This document shows, piece after piece, positions 1 to 10,494 of a stretch of 47,172 bases of DNA (its first letter is position 1; the number at the start of each line of letters is the position of its first letter). The stretch lies in the NCBI GenBank assembly GCA_018711305.1, contig DVIL01000082.1:1-47172 (forward strand). The letters are read 5' to 3'. The notes below the pieces were generated by a model that did not search any database, was not told where the DNA came from, and was given only the letters and a program-made list of their open reading frames with translations. The DNA is from Candidatus Coprenecus stercorigallinarum. GTDB taxonomy: Bacteria > Bacteroidota > Bacteroidia > Bacteroidales > UBA932. Position numbers and translations under genes: made by a program.

Positions 1-2
1 CT

Positions 3-944
3 CACTTTTTTCTCAGGTTCCTCAAAGGAGACCTCAACTATTTCCTGTCAGTCAACTCATTCAATGCATTCAAGCGATCATACGATGCTGTCGGCCGCGG
101 TATAGTGGAACAGCCGCTCAATCTGACCAAGGCACAGGCGGCCGAGATATACGCGTTCCTGCTCGACAACTACAAACCTTCCAACAGATACTACCTGTAT
201 GACTTCCTGCAGGACAACTGCGCCACCAGGATACGCGATATTTTCGACCGCAACGGATTCAGCGTAAGCGATACCCTGACCGGATACACATACAGGGACG
301 AGCTGCAACGGCTTGTAGGTGACAGAAGATGGATGATGTTCGGCATCGACCTGATACTCGGGGCAAAGACCGACCGGAAGATTACGGTACGCGAATCCAC
401 TTTCCTGCCGGACCGCCTCTCCGAAGTCCTTACCGCGTATTCCAACACTGAGATAGACGGAGAACCGCTGGCGTCCTCCCCCTCAAGGATAAGTATGCCG
501 GCCCCCGGACCTGGAAAACTGAAGGAAGTGCTCTCAAAAGCAACCAGTCCTTTCACGGTATTCACCCTCCTTTTCATACTCTATCTGGTAATATACCTGC
601 GTAGCAGCAACAAATGGAAGTTCATGAATATCTGCTCCACCGTCACTTACATCATTCTGGGCACAGGAGGTGTCATCATCTGCCTGATGTGGTTCGCCAC
701 CAACCACGTATGGACGGAAAACAACTGGAACCTGATATGGATGAACCCCCTTTTCCTGATTCCTGTCTGCATGCCTGACTGCTGGGCCAAGAACCTGGTC
801 ATCGACCTGCTGGCGGCGGTAGCGGCTATCGGCCTTATCGCTTCATGGCTCCTGCCCCAGGCATTCCATCCTGCCGTGGCTGTCATAATCCTGTCAGTAG
901 TGATGCTTGCCATAAGCCGCCGCGCCATTTACAGAAAATACTAA
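3..944 (+). CDS. DUF4105 (Lnb-like) membrane protein, 5' partial
   Basis: The reading frame is open from the window edge, so the N-terminus lies outside; a GTG at 105 is internal to the frame. The visible part carries the conserved block YYLYDFLQDNCATRIRD, typical of DUF4105, a papain-like domain related to the N-terminal domain of the lipoprotein N-acyltransferase Lnb, with the Cys in DNCAT as the likely catalytic residue. About 180 residues into the visible part come four or five hydrophobic segments (from FTVFTLLFILYLVIYL to the end), so the C-terminal half is embedded in the membrane and the domain presumably faces the periplasm. Bacteroidetes genomes commonly carry this architecture. A role in lipoprotein acylation or envelope maintenance is inference only. 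The next gene starts 15 nt downstream on the same strand. Confidence 0.8.
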   Translation, partial: HFFLRFLKGDLNYFLSVNSFNAFKRSYDAVGRGIVEQPLNLTKAQAAEIYAFLLDNYKPSNRYYLYDFLQDNCATRIRDIFDRNGFSVSDTLTGYTYRDELQRLVGDRRWMMFGIDLILGAKTDRKITVRESTFLPDRLSEVLTAYSNTEIDGEPLASSPSRISMPAPGPGKLKEVLSKATSPFTVFTLLFILYLVIYLRSSNKWKFMNICSTVTYIILGTGGVIICLMWFATNHVWTENNWNLIWMNPLFLIPVCMPDCWAKNLVIDLLAAVAAIGLIASWLLPQAFHPAVAVIILSVVMLAISRRAIYRKY

Positions 945-959
945 ACACGTCATTGATTT

Positions 960-1406
960 ATGATACTCGACTCACTCAAAAGTTTCGAAAAATACGTAAA
1001 CCTGCATGCCTCTTTCGGCAAAGTTCTGGAATTCATCCGCAAAAACGACCTGCACACCCTCTCTGAAGGCAAGCACGTCATCGAGGAGGACAATATCTGG
1101 TGCACCATATCCACCGCACAGTGCAAGGACGAGTCCGAATCACCCCTGGAGGTGCACGACTCCTTCATCGACATCCACGTAGTACTGGAGGGCACCGAGA
1201 TTATCGGGTTCCGCGACAGGGCCAAGTGCATGGGCGTCAACGTAGACTACAATGCCGAGAAGGACGTGGCCTTCCTCAAGGAAGAGCCCGAGGCATACAT
1301 AAGCTACGGGGACGACAACATGGTCATCTGCTTTCCCCAGGACTGCCACGCACCCCTTATCGGGGACGGGGAAATCCGCAAGGCTGTGTTCAAGGTTCGC
1401 TTCTAA
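960..1406 (+). CDS. YhcH/YjgK/YiaL family protein (DUF386)
   Basis: This 148-residue protein is full length for the YhcH/YjgK/YiaL (EbgC-like) family, small beta-barrel proteins linked in other bacteria to handling of sialic acid or other sugars, possibly as anomerases or isomerases. The family signature is visible as HDSFIDIHVVLEGTEIIG near the middle, where His and Glu/Asp residues bind a metal, and as CFPQDCHAP near residue 125, where the His of DCHAP is the conserved barrel ligand. The C-terminal IRKAVFKVRF strand also fits. It sits 3 nt before the TIGR01212 gene and 15 nt after the DUF4105 gene. No sugar-catabolic genes are next to it, so the substrate cannot be inferred. Confidence 0.85.
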   Translation: MILDSLKSFEKYVNLHASFGKVLEFIRKNDLHTLSEGKHVIEEDNIWCTISTAQCKDESESPLEVHDSFIDIHVVLEGTEIIGFRDRAKCMGVNVDYNAEKDVAFLKEEPEAYISYGDDNMVICFPQDCHAPLIGDGEIRKAVFKVRF

Positions 1407-1409
1407 ACT

Positions 1410-2348
1410 GTGCCGCTTGCAGTGGGCAGGTACAATTCCTACATAGGATATTTCAGAAAGACCTACGGAGAGCGTCTCCAGAAAGTAGTGGTGGACGCCG
1501 GCTTTACCTGTCCCAACCGGGACGGACTGGTCGGGACCGGCGGCTGCACCTACTGCGACAACGCCGCCTTCCATCCCGGCTACAGCACTGCCGGCATACC
1601 CATTCACGAGCAGATAGACGAGGGCATAAAGTTTCACAGAGTGCGTTATCGCAAGGCGGGGAAATTCCTGGCCTACTTCCAGCCTTATTCCAACACATAC
1701 GCCCCTTTGGACAGGCTTCGTACCCTCTACGAGGAAGCTCTCTCCCACCCTTTAGTGGCCGGCATCGTCATAGGTACCAGGCCGGACTGCGTGGATGAAG
1801 AGAAACTGAACTACCTCGCATCGCTGGCCTCACGGGGCCACATCGTCATCATCGAATACGGTATCGAGTCGTGCCATGACCGGACCTTGAGGCGTATCAA
1901 CCGGGGACACACCTTCGAGGATGCCCTGCGGGCAGTGGAGATGACTGCCGCCCGCGGACTTACCCAGGGTGCCCACTTCATCTTCGGGCTGCCCGGTGAA
2001 TCGGTCGGGGACATGCTCGCCTACGCACCTATTATAAACAGCATGCCGCTGCACTCGGTCAAGTTCCATCAGCTGCAGATAGTGCGCGGCACGGCTATGG
2101 AGCGTGAGTTCGCCTCGCGCCCGTCCGACTTCGTCTCATTTTCCCTGAAAGGATACCTGGATTTCATGACCGACCTGCTGGAGCGCCTCCGCCCCGACCT
2201 GTACATCGAGCGTTTCGCCGGCGAGGTACCTCCCCGCTTCGTCAACTCCACTCCCTGGGGCCTGCTCCGCAACACCGAACTCATACGACTGCTGGAGCAG
2301 CGTCTTGAAGAGCGCGATACCTTCCAGGGCCGGCTCTACCACCCATAG
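1410..2348 (+). CDS. TIGR01212 family radical SAM protein (YhcC-like)
   Basis: This 312-residue protein matches the TIGR01212/YhcC family of radical SAM enzymes. Its SAM-binding iron-sulfur motif is the family variant: CPNRDG is followed by GGCTYCDN, so the cluster cysteines fall in a CxxxxxxxxxCxxC spacing starting near residue 33. Further family blocks are IGTRPDC, EYGIESCHDRTL and HFIFGLPGE. The biochemical role of the family is not settled; in this position it is probably involved in RNA or cofactor modification. The start is a GTG at 1410, 3 nt after the previous stop; a second GTG at 1422 is possible. A weak hairpin follows the stop. Confidence 0.88.
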   Translation: MPLAVGRYNSYIGYFRKTYGERLQKVVVDAGFTCPNRDGLVGTGGCTYCDNAAFHPGYSTAGIPIHEQIDEGIKFHRVRYRKAGKFLAYFQPYSNTYAPLDRLRTLYEEALSHPLVAGIVIGTRPDCVDEEKLNYLASLASRGHIVIIEYGIESCHDRTLRRINRGHTFEDALRAVEMTAARGLTQGAHFIFGLPGESVGDMLAYAPIINSMPLHSVKFHQLQIVRGTAMEREFASRPSDFVSFSLKGYLDFMTDLLERLRPDLYIERFAGEVPPRFVNSTPWGLLRNTELIRLLEQRLEERDTFQGRLYHP

Positions 2349-2349
2349 A

Positions 2350-2379
2350 CTTTCCGTGACCGGCAACTCCCCCGGAAAG
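2350..2379 (+). terminator. weak hairpin after the radical SAM gene
   Basis: CTTTCCG and CGGAAAG form a 7-bp stem around a 16-nt loop immediately after the stop codon at 2348. The bases that follow (CCTTTACAA) are not a clean T tract, so termination is only a possibility. The rest of the gap to 2563 holds an imperfect hairpin around 2470-2508 and nothing that looks like a gene. Confidence 0.3.
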
Positions 2380-2563
2380 CCTTTACAATACCAACGTAGC
2401 TGCTCTTGCGGCTGCTATAAAGCACATGATCTAACAGTAAGTAGTTGATTGTCAAAATTATTACAAAACAGGTGCGCTTTATGGCCGGAAAAAAGAGACC
2501 ATAGAGCACGCCGCATATCCAGGAAACACTGTCTATCAAGGGCTTGCGACAGCCATACGTCCT

Positions 2564-3439
2564 TTATGGATTACACTCAGGCAAAGGTTTAGGGGGATGC
2601 TTGAGGAGAACCGAGGCCAAAATCTTCCGATCAGTCATAGTCAGACGAGCCAGCTGACTTATACTCAGCCCATATTTTTTACGCAACCCGGCCGCGAGAC
2701 GATAGCGGTCCTCTATGCACAGACTGTCGGGCGAGTCTGACCGGAACATGTCCCGGCACATACGCCCGACTGCCCCATACAGTTCCTTATCTCCGTAACG
2801 ATGTCTGTCAAGAAGACCTGATTCCAACTCCATCTCCATATCCTCGTTGCGCGACAGATAGAACATCATGCGCGCCGGATACCGGAACAGCGCCTCCACC
2901 TCCTTATAACAGACATAACACGCCGGGTCCACATACATCTCCCGTGTCAGACGGTAAGTCTCAGGCAGCTCTACACGTGAGGCAAGTATCTTTCTCAACA
3001 TCCGCTTACTTACATCCGAGACTGGACTCATCTCCAGACTACTGTACATACTGTTGAAATACAATGCCCCCGAACTCCAGCGGTAAGTGACTGGCAGAAC
3101 ATCCAGGCCGGCAGACATCGGATTACGCAGGACATACGCTATCACCCGCCTCAGGTACTCCTCATCACAGATCTCTTTCAGGCACTCGTCCGCCATTGTC
3201 ATATCAGCCAAGGACGAAAGCCGTCTCTTATAATATTTTATAAACCTGAGGCACTCATCCCGGCTGCCTTTGACTACAAAATGCACATGATTGTCCATCA
3301 GACAAAATGCCAGTATCTTCAAACCATATATCAGCGAGAAGACCGCTACCCCGTTCATCCCGTAGACAAAGTCCTCCCCGCTCTTGAAGATCACCTCCTT
3401 CTCCAACCCACGCGTGCAGATATGCCAATAATCTCTCAT
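2564..3439 (-). CDS. REP-associated tyrosine transposase-like protein (Y1_Tnp/RAYT)
   Basis: This 291-residue protein belongs to the Y1 HUH single-strand transposase superfamily. The HUH metal site is MDNHVHFVV (His51, His53) and the catalytic tyrosine is probably Tyr102 in AYVLRNPMSAG, matching the YIxxNPVRAG block of RAYT proteins. The N-terminal YWHICTRG strand is also typical. About 180 further residues follow, longer than minimal IS200 TnpA, and end in a helix-turn-helix-like segment (ISQLARLTMTDRKI) that could bind DNA. RAYTs are usually single-copy, domesticated enzymes acting on REP hairpins. The ATG at 3439 lies only 4 nt after a perfect promoter -7 box, so the mRNA may be leaderless. 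The gene is intact. Confidence 0.85.
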   Translation of the reverse strand: MRDYWHICTRGLEKEVIFKSGEDFVYGMNGVAVFSLIYGLKILAFCLMDNHVHFVVKGSRDECLRFIKYYKRRLSSLADMTMADECLKEICDEEYLRRVIAYVLRNPMSAGLDVLPVTYRWSSGALYFNSMYSSLEMSPVSDVSKRMLRKILASRVELPETYRLTREMYVDPACYVCYKEVEALFRYPARMMFYLSRNEDMEMELESGLLDRHRYGDKELYGAVGRMCRDMFRSDSPDSLCIEDRYRLAAGLRKKYGLSISQLARLTMTDRKILASVLLKHPPKPLPECNP

Positions 3440-3443
3440 AGCA

Positions 3444-3474
3444 CAAAGCTAACAATTCCCGCCCACATTGCAAA
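3444..3474 (-). promoter_or_regulatory. consensus Bacteroidetes promoter for the RAYT gene
   Basis: On the reverse strand TTTG (3471-3474) is followed by exactly 19 nt and then TAGCTTTG (3444-3451), a perfect match to TTTG-N19-TAnnTTTG. Only 4 nt separate the box from the start codon, so transcription would begin at or next to the ATG. Confidence 0.75.
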
Positions 3475-3567
3475 CAACTTCAACAAGGTGATTGTCAACT
3501 TTTTACAGAATTGGTAATTTAGGGATAGCCTCACTGCCAACAAACGGTTCTACATCCGTAGAGTCAC

Positions 3568-3607
3568 ACCCATGAAGCACCGGCCTTAAAACACCTGCTT
3601 CATGGGT
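3568..3607. repeat. 12-bp perfect inverted repeat near the RAYT gene
   Basis: ACCCATGAAGCA (3568-3579) and TGCTTCATGGGT (3596-3607) form a perfect 12-bp stem with a 16-nt loop. It has no T tract on either side, so it is not a normal terminator. Its position beside a RAYT gene makes a REP-like target hairpin possible. It lies in the 318-bp gap between the RAYT start and the pnp stop (3440-3757), which otherwise holds the RAYT promoter, the right-hand 10-bp repeat and the pnp terminator. Confidence 0.6.
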
Positions 3608-3638
3608 AAATGCACGCCAGACCCAGTAAGCGAGACAT

Positions 3639-3674
3639 AAAAAGCGTGTGCCCCCAATGTCTGGAAACACACGC
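3639..3674 (-). terminator. intrinsic terminator of pnp
   Basis: Read on the reverse strand, GCGTGTG and CACACGC form a 7-bp stem around a 17-nt loop, followed directly by TTTTTAT. It lies about 85 nt past the pnp stop codon. Confidence 0.75.
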
Positions 3675-3757
3675 CGGATATTTATAACCGTCCGGGCCGT
3701 AAGCCGATACCTTCGCCGGACTTGGATCTGTCAGGCACATTCCTGACGGGACGGGAC

Positions 3758-6004
3758 CTACTTGCGGCCGCCTTTGTCTCCGTCGCGGCGGGGACCTCTT
3801 CCGCGGTCGCCTCCACGGTCACGGCCTCCGCGGCCGCCATTGGAGCCGGCTCCGTTGAGACGGGGCTTGCGCTCATGCTCTACCCATCCTTCGGGAGCGG
3901 GCAGAAGAGCCCTGCGGGAAAGCCTCATCTTGCCGGTCTTCTGGTCGATCTCGAGGAGCTTGACATCCACCTCGTCACCTACCTGAAGCACATCCTCCAC
4001 CTTGTCGACCTTCTTGTAGTCGAGCTCGGAAATGTGCAGCAGACCTTCCTTACCGGGCAGGATCTCCACGAAGGCACCGAATTCGAGTATCGATACGACC
4101 TTGCCATGATAGGTCTCGCCGACCTCGGGCACAGTGGTGATGGCCTTGATGCGTGCCAGAGCGGCATCCATCGAGTCCTTGTTCTCGCCGAAGATATCGA
4201 TGATACCCTTGTCACCTTCTTCAGTGATGGTGATGGTGGTACCGGTAGTCTTCTGGATATCCTGAATAACCTTGCCGCCGGTGCCGATAACGGCTCCGAT
4301 AAACTCGGAAGGAATGGTAATCTGAACGATACGGGGTACGTTGGGACGGTAGTCGGCGCGGGGCTCGGAGATGGTCTTGAGCATCTCGCCCATGATGTGC
4401 GCACGTCCTTCCTTGGCCTGGGCAAGAGCCTGCTCGAGAACCTCGTAGGGAAGGCCGTCCACCTTGATATCCATCTGGGTGGCGGTAATTCCGTCCTTGG
4501 TTCCGGTCACCTTGAAATCCATGTCTCCGAGGTGGTCCTCGTCACCGAGAATATCGGAGAGCACCACGAACTTGCCTGTCTTCTCATCGGAGATAAGACC
4601 CATGGCGATACCTGCTACGGGCTTCTTGATCTTCACGCCACAGTCCATCAGTGCCAGTGTACCGGCGCAGACTGTAGCCATGGATGAAGAGCCGTTGGAC
4701 TCGAGGATGTCGGACACCACGCGGACGGCATAGGGATTCTCCTCACCTACGGGCACTACGGGCTTCAGGGCCCTCCATGCCAGGTTGCCGTGGCCTATCT
4801 CCCTGCGGCCCACACCTCTCTGGGGCTTAGCCTCGCCGGTGGCGAAGGGAGGGAAGTTGTAGTGCAGCACGAACTGCTGGGTGTCCTGTACCAGTACCTC
4901 GTCGAGCTCCTTCATGTCCATCTTGGTACCGAGGGTGACAGTCGACAGGGACTGGGTCTCACCACGGGTGAAAATGGCCGAGCCGTGCGCTCCGGGCAGA
5001 TAGCCCACCTCGCACCAGATAGGGCGGATCTCAGTGGTGCTGCGGCCGTCGAGGCGCACACCCTCGTCTATGATCATGCGGCGCATGGCTTCTTTCTCCA
5101 CTGCACCGTAATATCTTGCCACCATCATCTCCTTCTCCTCTCTCTCCTCCTCGGGGATGGTCTCCATGAACTCCTCCTTCAAGGCATCGAAAGCATCCTC
5201 ACGCTCATGCTTTGCCAGACCGCTCTTGGCGATGGCGTAGCACTTGTCATAGCAGTAGTCATGAACGGCCTTGCGCAGGTCCTCGTCATTGACCTCGTGG
5301 CAGTAAGCCTTCTTCTCCACCTTGCCTGTCTCCTCCATCAGCTCCTTCTGGGCGCGGCACTGGCCCTTGATGGCCTCGTGGGCACACTTGATGGCCTCGA
5401 GCATCTCGGCCTCGCTCACCTCGTTCATCTCGCCCTCCACCATCATGATATTCTCTTCGGTGGCGGCTACTATCAGGTCTATGTCAGCATCCTTTACGAT
5501 GTCGAAAGTAGGGTTGATCACGAACTTGCCGCCGATGCGGGCCACTCTTACCTCCGAGATGGGTCCGTGCCAGGGTATGTCGCTCACTGCCAGTGCGGCG
5601 GAAGCGGCCAGTCCTGCATAGGAATCAGGCATGTTCTGCTTGTCAGCTGAAATCAGGAGCACGTTTACAAACACCTCGGCATGGAAATCATCCGGGAAGA
5701 GGGGACGCAGAGCCCTGTCCACCAGTCTGGCCACCAGGATTTCCGAATCCGAAGCGCGGCCCTCCCTCTTGAGGAATCCGCCGGGATAGCGGCCTGCAGC
5801 AGCATATTTTTCCTTGTACTCCACCGACAGAGGCATGAAATCCACATCCTCCTTGGCATCCTTTGCACATGTGACTGTAGCCAGCAGCATGGTACCGCCG
5901 ACCTTTACGACTACCGAACCGGCTGCCTGCTTGGCGAGTTTGCCGGTCTCGATCTCAATGATCGTTCCATCACCCATTGTGATGGTCTTCTTAACTATAT
6001 TCAT
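3758..6004 (-). CDS. pnp: polyribonucleotide nucleotidyltransferase (PNPase)
   Basis: PNPase degrades RNA 3' to 5' by phosphorolysis in the cytoplasm. All domains are visible: RNase PH domain 1 (about 5-230), a helical linker, RNase PH domain 2 (about 315-545) with the catalytic Asp cluster in [10 protein letters not shown], a KH domain with the GxxG loop IGTGG near residue 578, and an S1 domain (about 632-703). The last 40 residues form an RG/GG-rich basic tail ([15 protein letters not shown]), a probable extra RNA-binding or low-complexity extension. Residue numbers are counted from an upstream in-frame ATG at 6016. I prefer the ATG at 6004 (MNIVKK) because AAGGA lies 4 nt before it. It is downstream of rpsO, the common rpsO-pnp order, but rpsO has its own terminator. 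Confidence 0.97.
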   Translation of the reverse strand: MNIVKKTITMGDGTIIEIETGKLAKQAAGSVVVKVGGTMLLATVTCAKDAKEDVDFMPLSVEYKEKYAAAGRYPGGFLKREGRASDSEILVARLVDRALRPLFPDDFHAEVFVNVLLISADKQNMPDSYAGLAASAALAVSDIPWHGPISEVRVARIGGKFVINPTFDIVKDADIDLIVAATEENIMMVEGEMNEVSEAEMLEAIKCAHEAIKGQCRAQKELMEETGKVEKKAYCHEVNDEDLRKAVHDYCYDKCYAIAKSGLAKHEREDAFDALKEEFMETIPEEEREEKEMMVARYYGAVEKEAMRRMIIDEGVRLDGRSTTEIRPIWCEVGYLPGAHGSAIFTRGETQSLSTVTLGTKMDMKELDEVLVQDTQQFVLHYNFPPFATGEAKPQRGVGRREIGHGNLAWRALKPVVPVGEENPYAVRVVSDILESNGSSSMATVCAGTLALMDCGVKIKKPVAGIAMGLISDEKTGKFVVLSDILGDEDHLGDMDFKVTGTKDGITATQMDIKVDGLPYEVLEQALAQAKEGRAHIMGEMLKTISEPRADYRPNVPRIVQITIPSEFIGAVIGTGGKVIQDIQKTTGTTITITEEGDKGIIDIFGENKDSMDAALARIKAITTVPEVGETYHGKVVSILEFGAFVEILPGKEGLLHISELDYKKVDKVEDVLQVGDEVDVKLLEIDQKTGKMRLSRRALLPAPEGWVEHERKPRLNGAGSNGGRGGRDRGGDRGRGPRRDGDKGGRK

Positions 6005-6055
6005 ATTGTCCTTCAAATTGTGTCTGCCTTATGAGAGCCGGTCACAGCTACTAAG

Positions 6056-6089
6056 AAAAAGGGGCTGCCCAGTCTGTCTTGACAACCCC
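6056..6089 (-). terminator. intrinsic terminator of rpsO
   Basis: On the reverse strand GGGGTTGTC pairs with GGCAGCCCC (9 bp, two G-U pairs) around an 11-12 nt loop and is followed by TTTTTC. It lies between the rpsO stop and the pnp start, so pnp is reached only by read-through or from a further promoter that I could not identify. Confidence 0.7.
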
Positions 6090-6113
6090 GTTTCTCTTAC
6101 GATGCCAAAGCCG

Positions 6114-6389
6114 TTACTTACGTAAGTTGAGCGCTTTGACAATCTCCCTGTATCTCTCAATATCTTTGGCCTTCAGGTAGTCGAGGAGGCGGCGCCTCTT
6201 ACCTACAAGACGGAGCAGGGCACGCTGGGTGCCGAAGTCCTTCTTGTTGTTGCGAAGGTGTTCTGTCAGATGAGCGATACGGTAGGAAAATAGAGCAATC
6301 TGACTCTCAGCCGAGCCGGTGTCCGTATTAGACTTCCCGTATTTAGCGAAAATCTCCTGCTTCTTGTCTGCTGCAAGATACTCTGCCAT
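6114..6389 (-). CDS. rpsO: 30S ribosomal protein S15
   Basis: This 91-residue protein is a full-length S15, which binds the 16S rRNA central domain junction. Family blocks TDTGSAESQIALFSYRI, HLRNNKKDFGTQRALLRLV and GKRRRLLDYL are all present. In many bacteria S15 represses its own mRNA by binding the leader; a leader of about 50 nt exists here between the -7 box (6447-6454) and the ATG, but I did not identify a specific S15-binding fold in it. Confidence 0.97.
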   Translation of the reverse strand: MAEYLAADKKQEIFAKYGKSNTDTGSAESQIALFSYRIAHLTEHLRNNKKDFGTQRALLRLVGKRRRLLDYLKAKDIERYREIVKALNLRK

Positions 6390-6446
6390 AAACCTTTAAA
6401 TTAAAAAATCAGTTAAACTTATAATTCTTTCCCAAAATCGGGGTTG

Positions 6447-6454
6447 CAAAGATA
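6447..6454 (-). promoter_or_regulatory. -7 box for rpsO
   Basis: The reverse strand reads TATCTTTG, a perfect TAnnTTTG element, 57 nt before the rpsO start codon. No clear TTTG -33 element was found at the usual spacing. It is back to back with the box of the divergent metallopeptidase gene. Confidence 0.6.
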
Positions 6455-6476
6455 TGCAATTAAAATCAAATTCCGC

Positions 6477-6484
6477 TACTTTTG
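6477..6484 (+). promoter_or_regulatory. -7 box for the YgjP-type peptidase gene
   Basis: TACTTTTG is a perfect TAnnTTTG element 40 nt before the ATG at 6525. The -33 element is not evident. Confidence 0.5.
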
Positions 6485-6524
6485 CAGACAATTTTCTTCC
6501 AATATCTTATCAAATAGGTCCGAC

Positions 6525-7118
6525 ATGCATACGGGAAAAACAGTAAGGATTCCTGAAATAGGGGAAGTCATCATGATCAGGCGCAAAGGCACGGCACGGC
6601 TGCGGATAAGCGTGTCGCCGCGACGGGGTGTCACGGTCTCGGTGCCGTGGCTGATGCCTTATGCTGTCGCAGAGAGATTCCTGATGTCCAAGCGGCAATG
6701 GGTCACTGATACCATGAAAAGGCAGGCGCTAAGGCAGCAGGAAGCAGTACAGACCGGAAAGACAGCCGCTGTACCGGGTGATCCCGCAGAACTCGAAAGA
6801 ATGAGGGAGAAGGCACGGGCCCTGCTCGAGCCGAAACTCAGAGAGGCAGCCGCACGTCACGGCTTCGGTTTCAAAGGCCGGGTGGCTATCAAGAACAACG
6901 TCACCAACTGGGGCTCCTGCTCTTCCAAAGGCAACATCAACCTCAACATGCGCCTGATCCTCCTGCCCGAGCACCTGCAGGACTACGTCATCCTCCACGA
7001 ACTCTGCCACCTCCGCCACCAGAACCACGGCCCTCAGTTCCACGCCCTGCTGGACTCCCTGCTCGGCGGCCGGGAAAGGTCTCTGAGCGGCGAACTCCGC
7101 GAATGGCGGATTATTTAG
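6525..7118 (+). CDS. YgjP-like (DUF45/M48-type) metallopeptidase
   Basis: This protein of about 197 residues carries the YgjP/DUF45 signature: WGSCSSKGNINLNMRL followed by the zinc site HELCHLRHQNHGPQF, where HELCH supplies two His ligands and the catalytic Glu, and the later His in HGPQF is the third ligand. The N-terminal half is a basic beta-rich domain (RLRISVSPRRGVTVSVP). There is no signal peptide, so it acts in the cytoplasm; the family's substrates are mostly unknown. An in-frame ATG at 6444 lies upstream of the promoter box, so the ATG at 6525 is the better start. The gene is divergent from rpsO and is followed by the thiamine operon promoter. Confidence 0.88.
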   Translation: MHTGKTVRIPEIGEVIMIRRKGTARLRISVSPRRGVTVSVPWLMPYAVAERFLMSKRQWVTDTMKRQALRQQEAVQTGKTAAVPGDPAELERMREKARALLEPKLREAAARHGFGFKGRVAIKNNVTNWGSCSSKGNINLNMRLILLPEHLQDYVILHELCHLRHQNHGPQFHALLDSLLGGRERSLSGELREWRII

Positions 7119-7128
7119 AAAATTTGAT

Positions 7129-7136
7129 TATATTTG
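7129..7136 (+). promoter_or_regulatory. -7 box of the thiamine operon
   Basis: TATATTTG is a perfect TAnnTTTG element ending 5 nt before the first paired base of the TPP riboswitch, which places the transcription start at the foot of riboswitch helix P1. No TTTG -33 element is seen at the usual distance. Confidence 0.6.
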
Positions 7137-7141
7137 TAACC

Positions 7142-7232
7142 GAAAAAGAGGGGTGCCTGCCGTAAGATGACCGGTTGGCTGAGATCATACCCGCTGAACC
7201 TGATACGGTTAGTACCGTCGTAGGGACTTTTC
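7142..7232 (+). promoter_or_regulatory. TPP riboswitch (THI element)
   Basis: The conserved TPP-sensing core is plain: GGGGTGCC near 7150, GGCTGAGA near 7178-7185, ACCCGCTGAACCTGAT near 7189-7204, and CGTAGGGA near 7219-7226. GAAAAAG at the 5' end pairs with CTTTTC at 7227-7232 to form P1. It lies upstream of thiE, thiC and thi4 and should turn the operon down when thiamine diphosphate is plentiful. Confidence 0.96.
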
Positions 7233-7273
7233 AAGGACTTCGTGTACGCATGGCCGGCTTTATCCGCAGCCGC

Positions 7274-7307
7274 ATCTCTCTTTTTCACGGCACAAACAAA
7301 GAGAGAT
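7274..7307 (+). promoter_or_regulatory. start-codon-masking hairpin of the TPP riboswitch
   Basis: ATCTCTCTTT (7274-7283) and AAAGAGAGAT (7298-7307) are a perfect 10-bp inverted repeat with a 14-nt loop, and the second arm touches the thiE ATG at 7308. Together with the TPP aptamer just upstream this looks like an expression platform that blocks translation by hiding the purine-rich ribosome landing site. A second small hairpin (CGGCT/AGCCG, about 7255-7272) precedes it. There is no stem directly followed by a T tract, so transcription termination is less likely. Confidence 0.7.
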
Positions 7308-9705
<2,398 letters not shown>

Positions 9706-9717
9706 ATCCATAAAACA

Positions 9718-10491
9718 ATGATTGAGACAAAAGTATCCAGAGGTATCATCAGTACCTATTTCGACAAACTCCAGGAGTGCCTCGAGCTGGACGCCGCCAT
9801 CGTGGGCGGAGGTCCCTCGGGAATTGTAGCCGCATACTATATGGCCAAGGCCGGACTCAAGGTGGCCCAGTTCGACCGAAAGCTGGCCCCCGGCGGAGGA
9901 ATGTGGGGAGGAGCCATGATGTTCAACCAGATCGTAATCCAGGAAGAGGCGATGCACATCGTAAAGGATTTCGAGATCAACCACACTCCCTACGGAGACG
10001 GCCTCTACACCATGGACTCTGTCGAGAGCACCTCTTCCCTGCTCTATCACGCCGTACACGCCGGAGCCCGCATCTTCAACTGCTACTCGGTCGAGGACGT
10101 GATATTCAAGGACAATAAAGTCAGCGGAGTAGTGGTCAACTGGACTCCCGTCCTCCGCGAGGGGCTGCACGTGGACCCGCTGAACATCCTGGCCAAGGTC
10201 GTAGTGGACGGCACGGGACATGACAGCGAGATAGCAGCCACCGTCGCCCGCAAGAACGGCATCCGCTTGGACACCGAGACCGGCGGAGTCATCGGCGAGC
10301 GTTCCCTCGACGTAGCTTCCGGCGAGCAGGAAGTGGTAAACGGCACAAAGGAAATCTATCCCGGCCTCTACGTCTGCGGCATGGCCGCCTCGGCTGTCTC
10401 CGGCACACCCCGCATGGGGCCCATCTTCGGCGGAATGCTCCTCTCCGGAAAGAAAGTAGCCGACCAGATTATAGCCCGTCTCGGAAAATAA
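9718..10491 (+). CDS. thi4: thiazole synthase Thi4, histidine (sulfide-using) type
   Basis: Thi4 makes the adenylated thiazole of thiamine from NAD, glycine and sulfur, using iron. This 257-residue protein shows the dinucleotide-binding start AAIVGGGPSGIVAAYYMAKAG, then APGGGMWGGAMMFNQ and the C-terminal GMAASAVSGTPRMGPIFGGM. In yeast and plant Thi4 a cysteine gives up its sulfur and the enzyme dies after one turnover; in the archaeal type that position is His and free sulfide is used. Here the equivalent segment reads REGLHVDPL, giving His151, so a multi-turnover sulfide-dependent enzyme is expected, which suits an anaerobe. It replaces thiG, thiS, thiF and thiH, none of which is present nearby. 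The start is the ATG 12 nt after thiC. Confidence 0.92.
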   Translation: MIETKVSRGIISTYFDKLQECLELDAAIVGGGPSGIVAAYYMAKAGLKVAQFDRKLAPGGGMWGGAMMFNQIVIQEEAMHIVKDFEINHTPYGDGLYTMDSVESTSSLLYHAVHAGARIFNCYSVEDVIFKDNKVSGVVVNWTPVLREGLHVDPLNILAKVVVDGTGHDSEIAATVARKNGIRLDTETGGVIGERSLDVASGEQEVVNGTKEIYPGLYVCGMAASAVSGTPRMGPIFGGMLLSGKKVADQIIARLGK

Positions 10492-10494
10492 GCC

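Larger units (their letters stand above)
2446..3498. mobile_element. candidate RAYT unit bounded by short direct repeats
   Basis: The RAYT gene is flanked by the exact 10-bp direct repeat TGATTGTCAA at 2446-2455 and 3489-3498. Similarity continues to the right (AATTATTACA against CTTTTTACA). These could mark the ends of a unit that moved with the transposase. They are short enough that chance or a shared regulatory site is also possible. No target-site duplication was identified. Confidence 0.35.

Noticed and set aside
2336-2539. Small reverse-strand gene of 67 codons between the radical SAM gene and the RAYT gene
   Set aside because: It has no family resemblance, overlaps the radical SAM gene end and hairpins, and lacks a promoter.
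3722-4687. Forward open frame of 321 codons opposite pnp
   Set aside because: It mirrors conserved PNPase codons and encodes low-complexity Leu/Val/Asp-rich sequence with no known pattern.
7233-7307. Rho-independent terminator as the expression platform of the TPP riboswitch
   Set aside because: The small CGGCT/AGCCG stem is not followed directly by a T run; the perfect hairpin abutting the ATG explains the region better.
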